A stretch of 34,389 nucleotides of DNA from Alphaproteobacteria bacterium (GCA_017939155.1 JAGAZZ010000003.1:1-34389), one strand, 5' to 3'; shown: positions 1-8,034, counted from the stretch's first letter. Numbers and translations: made by a program. The notes: generated by a model from the sequence alone, not told the origin.

Positions 1-16
1 AGATTCCTTACAGAAA

Positions 17-133
17 ACCCCGAGTTTACTCGGGGCTGAATGCTAAGGTGTTGGAACAACACCGTTCCACGCCAACGAGCGTGGTCAAACCGTAAGGTTT
101 GTAGCGACTATAGAACCTCGGGTTTACCCGAGG
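17..133. repeat. Array of five consecutive short hairpins
   Basis: Five perfect hairpins follow one another: CCCCGAG/CTCGGGG (18-24/29-35), GGTGTTG/CAACACC (47-53/57-63), CCACGC/GCGTGG (67-72/79-84), AAACC/GGTTT (87-91/96-100) and CCTCGGG/CCCGAGG (116-122/127-133). The first and last share a TTTA loop. The linker GACTATAGAAC precedes the last hairpin. This is far more structure than a terminator needs. It could be the RNA scaffold at the right end of an IS200/IS605-type TnpB element lying left of the window, or a relative of family C below. No transposase is visible here, so the identity is inference. Confidence 0.6.
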
Positions 134-137
134 ATAT
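116..137 (-). terminator. Possible terminator of the dsbD-like gene
   Basis: A 7-bp GC-rich hairpin (CCTCGGG/CCCGAGG, TTTA loop) starts four bases beyond the minus-strand TAG stop. No U-run follows on the minus strand, so intrinsic termination is uncertain. The hairpin also belongs to the five-hairpin array. Confidence 0.3.
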
Positions 138-2006
138 CTATGGGGTTTCAAGGGTTTGTTTGAGGATGTCGACGGTTAGGATTTGGGGCAGAATTTTATA
201 GGGAGCGTTGGCTTTGGGGTAATAGACATAAAGCGGGATAGAGTTGCGGTTATAGGTTTTTAGGGTGGCGGCGATGTCCGGATTACGATTTGTCCAGTCT
301 GCTTTTAAGAGGGTGAGATTGTGTTTTTGTGCCATCTCTTTGAAAGCTTTGGTGGAGAGGGCGGTTTTATCATTTAAGAGGCAGACGAGGCACCATTTGG
401 CGGTGAAGTTAATCAAGACCGGTTTATTTTGTTTTAAGGCGTTTTTTAAGGTCTGCTCAGAGTAGGGTTGCCAAGTGATTTCCGTTTTGGGTGAATTGAG
501 GCTTAATTGGTTAAAAATAACCCAGCCGAGCCAGAAACAGGTTAAGGCAATCGGTATAGCCAAGAAGTGTTTTAAGGTGAGCATCCAACGTCCCGGTTTG
601 GGGAGAAATTTTAAGAAAAAGCTCGGAAAACTTTCTACCAGCGCATAAGGGAGGGCATAGCCCAGACTTAAGCTTATGAAGATGCCAAAATATATTGGAG
701 CCGGCATCGTTATCGCATAACCGACGGCGGCGCCCATAAATGGTCCGGTGCACGGACAGGCGACGAGCACGGCGAAAAATCCGGTTAAGAAACTTTTATT
801 ACCACTTAAGCGGTTCAGTTTGTTGGCTAAACAATCCGGCAGGGGGAGCTTGTCTATCAGGTTTAAGAAAATGAGGAAGAACAAGAGGAGGAGTATGGCG
901 TTAAAGATTGGCGATTGCAGTTGAAAGCCCCAGCCTTGCTCAAGTCCCTTTTGTCGCAGATAATAAAGAATTGCCGATAAGGTTAAAAACGAGCTTAAAA
1001 CGCCTAAGGTGTATAAGAGGGCGGACAGCGATGAGGCTTTGTCGTTATGATTGGCCAGATAGAGGGCTTTTAAGCCCAAAACCGGGAGGACGCAGGGCAT
1101 TAAATTTAAGATAAGACCGGCTAAAAAAGCGGTGAAGAGGTAATAATAAAATGTTTTGTCCGGCGCGGGGGAAGGGGCATGGTGTGAGGCGGCGGAAAAT
1201 GGTTGTGCCTCTTCATTCGGGGTGAGATAATAAACGTGTCCGGGGCAGAGGAGTATGCCCTTTGAATCCGGCGGAAGCTCGTCTTTGTCAAAATTGACAT
1301 TGAGCTGATTTTTGGCGGCGACCGTGGTTTCGGGCAGGTTTGAGAGGACACTTTTTTTGGGGTGAAGGCTGACAAACTCCGGCTCTTTGCAGTTTTTTAT
1401 GATTTGCTCGTCAAGCTTTAGCTCCATCAGGTCATTATTTAATGAGGCAGCGGCGTATAATTGTTCGGGGAAAGTGTTTTTTGCAATTGGGGCGAGGGTT
1501 ACAAACGTGGGGTTGATTTCCTGATTTTCTTTGATGGGCAAAGCTAAGCTTAAACGTGTGCTGCCGGGCAGACAGCTTTCATTGCAGGCGGTGTAGGTTA
1601 AGATGATTTCAAAAGGCAGGCGGTCAAGGTTTTGCAGGTCTTTTAAGCTGAAAGTGACGAGAAAGTAGAGTTCTTTTTTATAGATATAGGAGGTGATTAT
1701 CTCTTCAAAGACAGATTTTGTGGGAGCAGAGTGGTGTGAGGCTCTTTCTTGATAATGAGGGGAGTCATAAAAGGTTAAAACGACGGGGTCGCCGGTGTCG
1801 CCGGGGTTATCCCAATAGAGGTGCCAGTTTGGTTTGATGTCAGCTTTGATGATAAAAGAGATGGTTTTAGTGTTTGGAGATAAGGTTTTATATTCCGGTG
1901 TGACGGTTAAGGAAACAAGGTCTTGCTTTTTGGTAAAGCTCAATGCGTTGGCGTTGGTTATAAACGCGGTGATAAAAAACAGAGTTAAAAAAAGTTTTTT
2001 TAGCAT
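138..2006 (-). CDS. dsbD: Protein-disulfide reductase, DsbD/ScsB family
   Basis: Inner-membrane protein that passes electrons from cytoplasmic thioredoxin to periplasmic thiol proteins. The 622 residues show a signal peptide (1-21, ending ANA), a periplasmic N-domain with a CNESC cysteine pair (141-145), a polytopic core of several membrane segments from about 285 to 500, and a C-terminal thioredoxin domain with CLVC (539-542). The core carries the hallmark cysteines in LMPCVLPV (305) and VACPCTGP (417, 419). All three redox pairs are therefore present and the length fits the family. The N-domain looks more like the ScsB/alphaproteobacterial type than E. coli DsbD-alpha. Start is the ATG ahead of the signal peptide, with GGAAACC upstream. 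It is transcribed in the same direction as the phosphotransferase and udg genes. The stop lies only 4 bp from a hairpin array, so the last residues may have been altered by an insertion. Confidence 0.93.
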   Translation of the reverse strand: MLKKLFLTLFFITAFITNANALSFTKKQDLVSLTVTPEYKTLSPNTKTISFIIKADIKPNWHLYWDNPGDTGDPVVLTFYDSPHYQERASHHSAPTKSVFEEIITSYIYKKELYFLVTFSLKDLQNLDRLPFEIILTYTACNESCLPGSTRLSLALPIKENQEINPTFVTLAPIAKNTFPEQLYAAASLNNDLMELKLDEQIIKNCKEPEFVSLHPKKSVLSNLPETTVAAKNQLNVNFDKDELPPDSKGILLCPGHVYYLTPNEEAQPFSAASHHAPSPAPDKTFYYYLFTAFLAGLILNLMPCVLPVLGLKALYLANHNDKASSLSALLYTLGVLSSFLTLSAILYYLRQKGLEQGWGFQLQSPIFNAILLLLFFLIFLNLIDKLPLPDCLANKLNRLSGNKSFLTGFFAVLVACPCTGPFMGAAVGYAITMPAPIYFGIFISLSLGYALPYALVESFPSFFLKFLPKPGRWMLTLKHFLAIPIALTCFWLGWVIFNQLSLNSPKTEITWQPYSEQTLKNALKQNKPVLINFTAKWCLVCLLNDKTALSTKAFKEMAQKHNLTLLKADWTNRNPDIAATLKTYNRNSIPLYVYYPKANAPYKILPQILTVDILKQTLETP

Positions 2007-2089
2007 TTTGGTTGGTTTCCTTAAAAAAATCAGAGCTGTTTTAACAAAATAATGATTGAAACGTTTGATTAAAAGCGTTTTTGTTTTTT

Positions 2090-3877
2090 TTATTTTTCGG
2101 TTATGACAAGTTCTTCTAAAGAGATGCCCATGTGCGTCACATAGTATGTGCCGGAGTCATTTCTGAAAATTAGTTTTAATTTGTTATCTTTTAGAGCGTT
2201 TCCGGGGATGTCTGCCGTGAGTTCAAACGGAAATTTGGGATATTTTGTGCCTTTAACACGACCGATAACGACATCATTTGCGGTGACGGTTACGCTATGT
2301 TTGTGATTAAGGACGGCGTTAAATTTTATTTTGAGCTGCAGGTCTTTTTGCGGGCGTTTAGGCAGAGTTAAGGTGATGGTGTCAAGATAGTTTCGGGTTA
2401 AGACTTTTTTATAAACGTCGGCATAAGCTAAAACCTCGGTGGCGTTTAAGACAGTTCCCGGCTGATAGGGAAGATAAGCGCCGCTTCGTTTTTTGGGAGG
2501 GGTTTGGAAGTGTTCGTAAAGGTCTGATTTTTGTCTTAAAGCGTCTTTTAGGTAGGAAAAGCCAAGTTGCTCGACCAAAGTAGGTTCTTTGGCAAACAAG
2601 GAACGACCGAGACCAAAGGCACGATTATCAAGCTTGATATTTAAGCTCTCAAGGATTGTCGGGGCGAAGTCATAAGTTGAGTAGGTTTTAGTTGTATCCA
2701 GTTTTAAGCTGTTCTCAAGGTTTAGGAAAGCGTTATAAGTGCTACGTTTTTTTGGGGTCTTTTGGTTTAAGGCGTATGGAATTAAATGGTCGCCTAAAAT
2801 AACGATGGTGGTGTTTTTATAATAAGGTGTGGTTTTAAACCAAGAGATAAAGTCGGCAACGATTTTATCGGTGCAGAGAAAGGCGTCACGCTCATCGTTG
2901 AAGACAACGGGGCAGGATGGGTCTTTGAAATAGTTTGGACCGTGCGTGTCAAGGGAAAAGAGGGTAAGCATAAAAGGCTTGTCGGGGTCAAATTCTGCAA
3001 GCTGTTTTTTTGCGTATTCGAAGAGGCTTTTATCGTTAATGCCGTCAAATGTGCCTAAGTGGCTTTCTAGCTCATCTTCGGGATAAGTTTGTATGATTTC
3101 ATCAAAACCGATGGCTTTTTCATAGCCGTGAGATTTGGCGAAAATATCAACATCAGTGTAGGTGATGTCGGCGGCTTTAATGAGGGCGGTTTGGTAGCCG
3201 TTTTGGCGTAATAATTCAGGAAAACAAACGGCTTGAGGCAGAAAATGGCTCTTTGTGTAGAGGTCGTTTTTTTGGGTGCGGGGGCGTATTGGGATACCGC
3301 ATTGCGAAGCGACTATCGCGGCAACTGAAAAAGTGGCGCCGGGGAGGTTTGAAAAGTTTGTGATAAATTGTTCTTCTTGTTGCAATTTTTGGAGATTGGG
3401 GATGAGATTTTTTTAATAATATTTTTCCTCGGTGAAGTTTTGTTCAAAACTTTCGAGATATATCAAAACAAGGTTTTTCTTGTGTTTTGGAAAAGTGAGC
3501 TTTAAGGTTTTAGGGGCGATGTAGTGTTGTTCGTAAAGAGTGGTTTTGGTTTGGTTTAAAATAAAGTGCGTTGGGTAGCCGGTTAGATATAAACTTAAAC
3601 CAGACATTATGAGAAGGGCGATAAACTGTTGTTTTTTGCTTAATAAAAAGTAGCATAAAGGATAGATAAAGGCAAAAAACACTAGAGCCAAAATATAGTC
3701 TTTTAGGTTTAGAGCGGCAAAGATGACTTTCGGACTTAAATGTTCGATGGTTATGGTGATTTGTTCATAATCGGCGTCAGGGTATAAAAAACGGGCATAA
3801 AGCAAAACCGAGAGTGTCAAGGTTGCAATAACGAGAAGAATTAAGGTTATGATTTCGGAGATTTTTTTTAAGTTCAT
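2090..3877 (-). pseudogene. OpgB/LtaS-type phosphoglycerol transferase, in-frame stop
   Basis: Alkaline-phosphatase/sulfatase-fold transferase, closest in feel to OpgB (MdoB), which moves phosphoglycerol onto periplasmic glucans. The first 154 codons (3413-3877) encode three membrane segments and the start of the catalytic domain (NLVLIYLESFEQNF, metal-binding Glu). A TAA at 3413-3415 then interrupts the frame. Reading continues in the same frame as KNLIPNLQKL and on through 431 further codons: the nucleophile region GATFSVAAIVASQCGIP, the metal His motif DTHGP and the GDH motif ILGDHLIPY. Because both sides share one frame, this is a substitution, not an indel. The 3' part could be re-initiated at TTG 3385, but would lack the membrane anchor and the first metal ligand. 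The ATG overlaps the udg stop by one base (TAATG), suggesting coupled translation. Intact catalytic motifs suggest a recent lesion or a base error. Confidence 0.8.
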
Positions 3878-4515
3878 TAGTTTATCAGTCCTTTGATATT
3901 TTTGATGATTTGCTCAAACATGGCGTAGGTTAGAACACCGGTATTAATGTTATAGCGCGAGGTGTGGTAGCTATCGACCAGTTTTATGTTTTTGTAAGGG
4001 AGGTCATAAATGGCGCCGTGCGTGAATTTAGCATAAGATTGTTTTAAGCCCAAGGCCTGCAAGACGTTTTTATGCGAAATTAAACCTAGGCATAAGATAA
4101 CTTTCAGGTTTTCCATAGCGTTTATTTCGTTTTTTAAGAACGCGCGGCAGTTTTTTTCTTCGGCAGTTGTCGGTTTATTTTGCGGCGGAACGCAGCGCAC
4201 GGCGTTGGTGATACGGACATTTTTTAGTTCATAGCCGTCATCTTTTCTTTTTTTGTAATCTCCTGTGGCTAAGTCGTATTCTTTTAAGATGGGGTAAAGG
4301 ACATCACCGGCGTAGTCGTTTGTAAACGGGCGACCGGTTTGATTGGCGCCGTTTAAACCGGGGGCTAGTCCGACGATTAATATTTCAGAAGAAAGCGCGC
4401 CAAATGCTTCAACCGGAGCATTGTGATAGCCGGGAAAATTTTGGCGATTTATGTTTCTAAACGCGCATAATCGTTCGCATAAATTACAATTTTTATCGGG
4501 TGCTTGAAAATCCAT
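3877..4515 (-). CDS. Uracil-DNA glycosylase, family 5 (UDGb-like)
   Basis: Base-excision repair enzyme that removes uracil and related lesions from DNA. The 212-residue protein opens with a cysteine motif (CNLCERLC) of the Fe-S-type family 4/5 glycosylases. It carries the family-5 active-site motif GLAPGLNGANQTGRPF with the following TNDYAG, and the C-terminal motif SYHTSRYNINTGVLT. That last motif has HTS where many members have HPS; variation there is known in the family. A PPQNKPT segment and conserved cysteines in the middle fit the Fe-S cluster arrangement. The gene leads a minus-strand group: its TAA overlaps the ATG of the OpgB-like gene, and dsbD follows. It is the best preserved gene of that group. 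Confidence 0.9.
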   Translation of the reverse strand: MDFQAPDKNCNLCERLCAFRNINRQNFPGYHNAPVEAFGALSSEILIVGLAPGLNGANQTGRPFTNDYAGDVLYPILKEYDLATGDYKKRKDDGYELKNVRITNAVRCVPPQNKPTTAEEKNCRAFLKNEINAMENLKVILCLGLISHKNVLQALGLKQSYAKFTHGAIYDLPYKNIKLVDSYHTSRYNINTGVLTYAMFEQIIKNIKGLIN

Positions 4516-4629
4516 TTTATTTCCTTTGTGTTATTTTTCTTTGATTTTAAACAATTTTTGTAAATAAAGCGTAAAAAATTTTGCTCTGCTATTTAAAAGA
4601 TAAAATTTGTGCCTATATATGGCTTCGAG

Positions 4630-4676
4630 AAGTATTATGAGATTTGTAATACTTTAGGACTAAAGTTAATTTTAGT
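4630..4676 (+). promoter_or_regulatory. Two stem-loops in the leader of the barrel gene
   Basis: AAGTATTA (4630-4637) pairs with TAATACTT (4647-4654), and ACTAAA (4659-4664) pairs with TTTAGT (4671-4676), just upstream of the GGAGA ribosome site and ATG 4696. Such hairpins often stabilise abundant outer-membrane protein mRNAs or are targets of small RNAs; that role is inference. No convincing sigma-70 promoter was found upstream. Confidence 0.4.
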
Positions 4677-4695
4677 TTGTAATGGAGAATAAATT

Positions 4696-5256
4696 ATGAA
4701 GAAAATTTATGTATTAGCTGCAGCCGCTTCGGTTTTTGCGATGAATGCCCAAGCCGCCGATTGGAGTATGGGCAATTTGGTTCGTCCGTATATCGGTGCG
4801 GATTATGTTTATTCGCACGCAAAGCACGGTGCCATTGCTTCTGATGCTAAAAAGGATTATAATTCCTGGATGGTTAATATTGGTACGGATATTGCGCGTT
4901 ATACCAGCATTGAAGCTTTCTTTCAGCAGGCTGGCGAGCGTAAAACCCATTTAAGAGGGCGTGACCTCAAATCTGAATTTTATGCATGGGGTCTTGATGT
5001 TTACGGACGTGTTCCTGTTGCCTGCTCTGGGTTTAATCTGTTAGGTTCTTTAGGTTTGGCCGATTATAATGTTAAATATAAATTTAATCCGGGCAGTATG
5101 GATAAAGAACATATCGGTTATCGTGGCGGTGTCGGTTTCTCTTATGACTTTAACAACAACGTTTCTTTCCGTGTGATGGGGCGTTATACCTACATCGGCA
5201 TGGCGAACTTGAATAATTTGATGGAAGTAACGGCCGGTCTCCGCTATACGTTTTAA
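4696..5256 (+). CDS. Outer-membrane beta-barrel protein
   Basis: 186-residue exported protein with a clear signal peptide (MKKIYVLAAAASVFAMNAQA, cut before ADW). The mature part alternates polar and aromatic residues in short strands separated by Gly/Asp/Asn turns and ends in LRYTF, the C-terminal Phe signature read by the BAM complex. Length suits an eight-stranded OmpA/OmpW/Opa-like barrel. A Tyr/Phe-rich pattern (RPYIGADYVYS, GLDVYGRVP, GGVGFSYDF) supports this. The Shine-Dalgarno GGAGA lies at a good distance before ATG 4696. Function (adhesin, small porin or structural barrel) cannot be told. Its last two codons, TTT TAA, form the tip of a family-A palindrome arm, so the gene end is joined to the repeat. 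Confidence 0.85.
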   Translation: MKKIYVLAAAASVFAMNAQAADWSMGNLVRPYIGADYVYSHAKHGAIASDAKKDYNSWMVNIGTDIARYTSIEAFFQQAGERKTHLRGRDLKSEFYAWGLDVYGRVPVACSGFNLLGSLGLADYNVKYKFNPGSMDKEHIGYRGGVGFSYDFNNNVSFRVMGRYTYIGMANLNNLMEVTAGLRYTF

Positions 5257-5380
5257 CGGGAAAATTTTGTGAATTGACTCGCGGGAGGGGCTACTCTGCA
5301 AAACAGTCACGTACTTATTTGTACGCTCCTGTTTTTTGGTAGGCTCCCGCGGTCACTTCGCAAAATTTTCTCCGTTAAAA
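5251..5380. repeat. Family A palindrome, copy 1
   Basis: The outer arm TTTTAACGGGAAAATTTTG (5251-5269) matches the reverse complement of 5361-5380 with a single bulge. Inner arms GCGGGAG/CTCCCGC and AAAACAG/CTGTTTT surround the constant apex CACGTAC-N5-TGTACGCTCC-type core (here CACGTACTTATTTGTACGCT). The left arm includes the Phe codon and stop of the barrel gene. Confidence 0.85.
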
Positions 5381-5446
5381 CCCGAGAGGGAAGGAAAGAT
5401 TTTTGGCGAGAATATTAAAATTTCGCACTCCTTAGTTGGAGTGTGT
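5374..5446. repeat. 73-bp direct repeat, copy 1 of 2
   Basis: The segment from CCGTTAAAACCCGAG through AAAATTTCGCACTCC recurs at about 5636-5708 with few differences. It ends in an ACTCC...GGAGT hairpin. The two copies bracket a family-A and a family-B unit, suggesting a segmental duplication in the spacer. Confidence 0.75.
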
Positions 5447-5449
5447 TAC

Positions 5450-5556
5450 GGGTAGCGGGAGGGGCTACTCTGCAGAACAGTCACGTGACTGTTTGTACGC
5501 TCCTGTTTTTTGGTAGGCTCCCGCGGTATTAAAGCAAAATTTTCTACCGCTACAAA
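5450..5556. repeat. Family A palindrome, copy 2
   Basis: Closely related to copy 1: GCGGGAG/CTCCCGC arms, then GGCTAC...GGTAG and GAACAG/CTGTTTT. The apex is altered to CACGTGACTGTTTGTACGC. The outer arm GTAGCGG pairs with CCGCTAC at the right, overlapping the start of family B copy 1. Confidence 0.75.
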
Positions 5557-5632
5557 AGCTTTGCTTTTCTACTTGTAGCAACAACTAAGTGTTGCTTCGG
5601 TTGTTCCGCCCTAGCAACACTAAGAGAAGTTT
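5544..5632. repeat. Family B structured repeat, copy 1
   Basis: The first stem GCTACAA/TTGTAGC contains AAAGC/GCTTT. Next comes AACAAC with a partner GTTGTT, and AGTGTTGC with a partner GCAACACT placed after it. The order 1-2-1'-2' allows an H-type pseudoknot. Ends in AAGAGAAGTTT. Other copies are at 9796, 34258 and 34344. Confidence 0.75.
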
Positions 5633-5635
5633 CTC

Positions 5636-5708
5636 CGTTAAAACCCGAGTGGGAAGGAAAGATTTTTGGCGAGAATATTAAAATTTCGCACTCCTTTGAG
5701 GGAGTATT
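5636..5708. repeat. 73-bp direct repeat, copy 2 of 2
   Basis: Second copy of the segment at 5374-5446, differing mainly in CGAGTGGG for CGAGAGGG and in the loop of the terminal hairpin. Confidence 0.75.
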
Positions 5709-5714
5709 TTTTTA
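5689..5714 (+). terminator. Intrinsic terminator-like hairpin
   Basis: ACTCC TTTGA GGGAGT followed by ATTTTTTT. Plausible end for plus-strand transcripts from the barrel gene region. The same ACTCC...GGAGT hairpin follows most family-A copies. Confidence 0.6.
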
Positions 5715-5751
5715 GCCGAAAACTATATTAACATCAATATAACATTTTTAC

Positions 5752-5780
5752 TTGACAAGTATGTCAGAGAGGGGTATTAA
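5752..5780 (+). promoter_or_regulatory. Consensus sigma-70 promoter in the spacer
   Basis: Perfect -35 TTGACA (5752-5757), 17-bp spacer, -10 TATTAA (5775-5780). A perfect TATAAT also lies at 5795-5800 without a good -35. No obvious gene starts nearby. A GAGAGCTTCGTGAGGGGC stretch followed by a T-rich run near 5810-5845 could end a short transcript of about 60 nt. Confidence 0.55.
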
Positions 5781-5918
5781 AAGTTTTATGATGGTATAAT
5801 GCTGTCTGAGAGAGCTTCGTGAGGGGCTTTTTGTTTTTTTTGAGGTTGCGTTTGTGCGGCTTTTTTTGTGCGCTTCTTACGGCTTTAGGGCTGTGGGAGG
5901 CGTTTTTGTATTGAAGAT

Positions 5919-6044
5919 ATGCCTTCTGTGGAAAAAATGGCAGAAGTATTACAAGAAGTTTTAGCGGAAAATGCAGCGAAAAAAGCAGAAGATGAGGAAG
6001 AAACAGAGGCTGAAAATAAGAGGAGTGTCGGTTTAGAATATTAA
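5919..6044 (+). CDS. Possible 41-residue acidic ORF
   Basis: ATG to TAA reading of 41 residues, starting MPSVEKMAEVLQEVL and continuing with a Glu/Lys/Ala-rich helix-like stretch. There is no clear Shine-Dalgarno, and the 3' end overlaps the converging minus-strand gene by 12 bases. The frame is open upstream only to 5889. It may be a small protein driven by the promoter at 5752, the tail of a decayed gene, or chance. Confidence 0.25.
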   Translation: MPSVEKMAEVLQEVLAENAAKKAEDEEETEAENKRSVGLEY

Positions 6045-6502
6045 ACTGCCTTGTTTAGCGTTTAGGGTGTTGATAAGCGTTTGCATTGTTTGCGCGGTGA
6101 GTTGTTTTTCGAGTAGAAGTTTGCCAAGAGAGGTGTCTTCTTGGTAAGTTTGTGTGCACCAAGAAGAGTCTTGCTTTGTTTGGCAGAAGATTAGTGTCTT
6201 ATATAAAGTAAAAGCGGCTGTTTCGGTTTGTTCTAAGGCGGTATTAAAGTTTTTGAGTTCATTTGGGGCGATGAATGTTGCGGCAATTTTTAAAGTTTCA
6301 TTTTTTAAGCATTGTCTTAAAGCACGCTCGTGGGCGACATCGGCTTTATTTCCCAAGATGACGTTTTTTCGTTTACGACAGGAATTTGTTTTTGACAGTT
6401 GTCGTAGATTTTTTCGGCTTGTTCCTGAGGGGAGAAACTATTAGCTGATGTTGTTGTCGGGTGAATTGTACATAAGCATAATATTATTAAAAGTTTTTTC
6501 AT
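6033..6502 (-). pseudogene. Secreted cysteine-containing protein, frameshifted
   Basis: The first frame (6502 down to about 6370) begins with a signal peptide (MKKLLIILCLCTIHPTTTSA) after a GAGGA ribosome site and runs through EKIYDNCQKQIPVVNEK. It then leaves frame and stops at about 6317. The second frame (to 6033) carries HERALRQCLKNE, LIFCQTKQDSSWCTQ and a helical tail. One extra A in the A6 run at 6365-6370 (T6 on the plus strand) would join them as NEKNVILGNKADVAHERAL, giving about 155 residues. The cysteine spacing is reminiscent of LprI/DUF1311-type periplasmic proteins, but the family is not certain. The lesion is either a homopolymer sequencing error, a phase-variable tract or true decay. 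It follows the HEFKH gene on the same strand. Confidence 0.7.
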
Positions 6503-6573
6503 TTTTCCTCCGATGGTTATGAGGAGAGTTTAGGCGGTTTTTTCTTTAATGTCAATTTAAGATTAGGGGGGGC

Positions 6574-8025
6574 TTATGAACGGGTGAAGCGGCGGCGGAG
6601 TTTTTGGATAAGGGAAGGGGAGAGGTTCGTTTGGGCAACGGACGTGTTTTTCTCAAGCTTTTGGGCAATTTGGTGGTTTATGCTTTTTTTGTAGCGTTTG
6701 TCAGCAAGAGCGATGGCTGTGATTATCAGTTCTTTGGTGAGGGGGTGTTTTTGAAAAGCCTCTTTGAAAGTGTCATAATATTCTTGGCGTTCTTTTTGCG
6801 CGGGGATAATGAGCTCGCGTTTTATTTTGGCGGTTATGGGAACCGGCACGGTGATTTTATCTGCCAGACCGGTGATTTCTTCTTTTTTGGTGTACGGATT
6901 ATAGATTTTAAAGGTGTATAAGAGCCGTTGTTCCAATTTGTATTCTTTATGGTTGGCATCTTTTGGGGTTAACGGATTGTCCAGCACTGCGGTCAGCAGA
7001 TTTTGTTTAAATTGTTCGGTGTAGGTGTTATAAAATTTATTTGCCCATTCTTTTAAGCCGTTATTCATTATTTTTTCAGGCGGATAAAGCATAGATTTGA
7101 TTTGCTTTTCAGATTTTTTTTCGAGTTTTTGGGCAAGCCAGGAAAAATCTGCCCAAAATGGTGATGTGTCTGCATAATTTTCTCTTTTTAAGTATTCGTT
7201 TATGGTAAAAAACAGAGATTCCAAATAGGCGGTGCGTTCGTCTTCGGCTTCCAATAAATAGAGGTCAGTTGTGTTTGGAGCGGCGTAGTCTTTTTTGTAG
7301 GGGCGGTTTTGCTGTAATAAATTGTTTTTAACGTGTTTAAACTCGTGGATTAAGATGGTGCTTATCATCTTGTCAAGTAAAGCTTGATGCTCATAAAAAC
7401 TATAAAATGCAAAATCTTGGTCATTTAGCGAATTTAAGATTTGAGTTTGCCTTTTTTTAGTTTTGGCTTGGCTTAATCTGTTTTTGACGGCTTCTAAACG
7501 GGCATAATCTTCTATTGTGATGAAAAAACACGGCGTGTTAACGGTTATAACCAAGTTATCGGTTTCGGCCTGACCGTTATCAACATAGTCATCGGTTTCA
7601 AGCCCGTGTTCATCATAAAAAATGAGCCCGTCATCTTCCGGCGAATAGTCGAGAAAAAACTTTTGTATTCTGCGATGCACTTTGATACCTAGCTTGCGCA
7701 TATCTTCGGGAATAAGGGCATCATCCATCAGACAAGGAAAAAAGATGTTTTTATAGCCTTTTGGGGGCTCAGGCATTTGCGGGGCAGAGGAAAGCTCGTT
7801 TTCATACCCCGAAAAATCCGGTGTGATAGAGCGTGGCGGGGTTGCTAAACGGACGGCTCTGCTTTGGTTTCTGTTTATCTGCGATGATAATTCTGTTTCT
7901 ATTTCTTTTGCCGTGTAGCGCTCATATTTTGCTTTTTCATCGGGCGTAAGCGGTTTTTTGACAACAAACAGTTCATTGTCAGAAGAAAAGAGAATACGCA
8001 AAGCCGTGTTGTTTAGCTTGTTCAT
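6574..8025 (-). CDS. Putative zinc-metallopeptidase-like protein (HEFKH)
   Basis: 483-residue protein of no recognised family. The visible motif is ILIHEFKHVKNN (HExxH at 227-231), followed about 30 residues later by LLEAEDERTAYLE, whose Glu residues could be the third zinc ligand as in gluzincins. The N-terminal third is Pro/Ser-rich with no signal peptide; the C-terminal third is Lys-rich and predicted helical. The ATG lies 9 bp after the tolB stop on the same strand, so the two are probably cotranscribed. pal would be expected at that position in many genomes. Peptidase activity is inferred from the motif only. It could also be a toxin-like or structural protein that kept the fold. Confidence 0.75.
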   Translation of the reverse strand: MNKLNNTALRILFSSDNELFVVKKPLTPDEKAKYERYTAKEIETELSSQINRNQSRAVRLATPPRSITPDFSGYENELSSAPQMPEPPKGYKNIFFPCLMDDALIPEDMRKLGIKVHRRIQKFFLDYSPEDDGLIFYDEHGLETDDYVDNGQAETDNLVITVNTPCFFITIEDYARLEAVKNRLSQAKTKKRQTQILNSLNDQDFAFYSFYEHQALLDKMISTILIHEFKHVKNNLLQQNRPYKKDYAAPNTTDLYLLEAEDERTAYLESLFFTINEYLKRENYADTSPFWADFSWLAQKLEKKSEKQIKSMLYPPEKIMNNGLKEWANKFYNTYTEQFKQNLLTAVLDNPLTPKDANHKEYKLEQRLLYTFKIYNPYTKKEEITGLADKITVPVPITAKIKRELIIPAQKERQEYYDTFKEAFQKHPLTKELIITAIALADKRYKKSINHQIAQKLEKNTSVAQTNLSPSLIQKLRRRFTRS

Positions 8026-8034
8026 CTTTTATCT

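Noticed and set aside
17..133. CRISPR array at the window start
   Set aside because: The hairpins differ in sequence and spacing; there are no identical repeats with unique spacers and no cas genes.
3413..3415. Recoded stop (selenocysteine, pyrrolysine or codon reassignment) in the OpgB-like gene
   Set aside because: The codon is TAA, not TGA or TAG, and TAA ends several intact genes in the window; no insertion-element-like structure was seen.
5251..5714. CRISPR or tandem array in the spacer after the barrel gene
   Set aside because: Only two larger segments recur and they are internally palindromic; the spacing is not regular.
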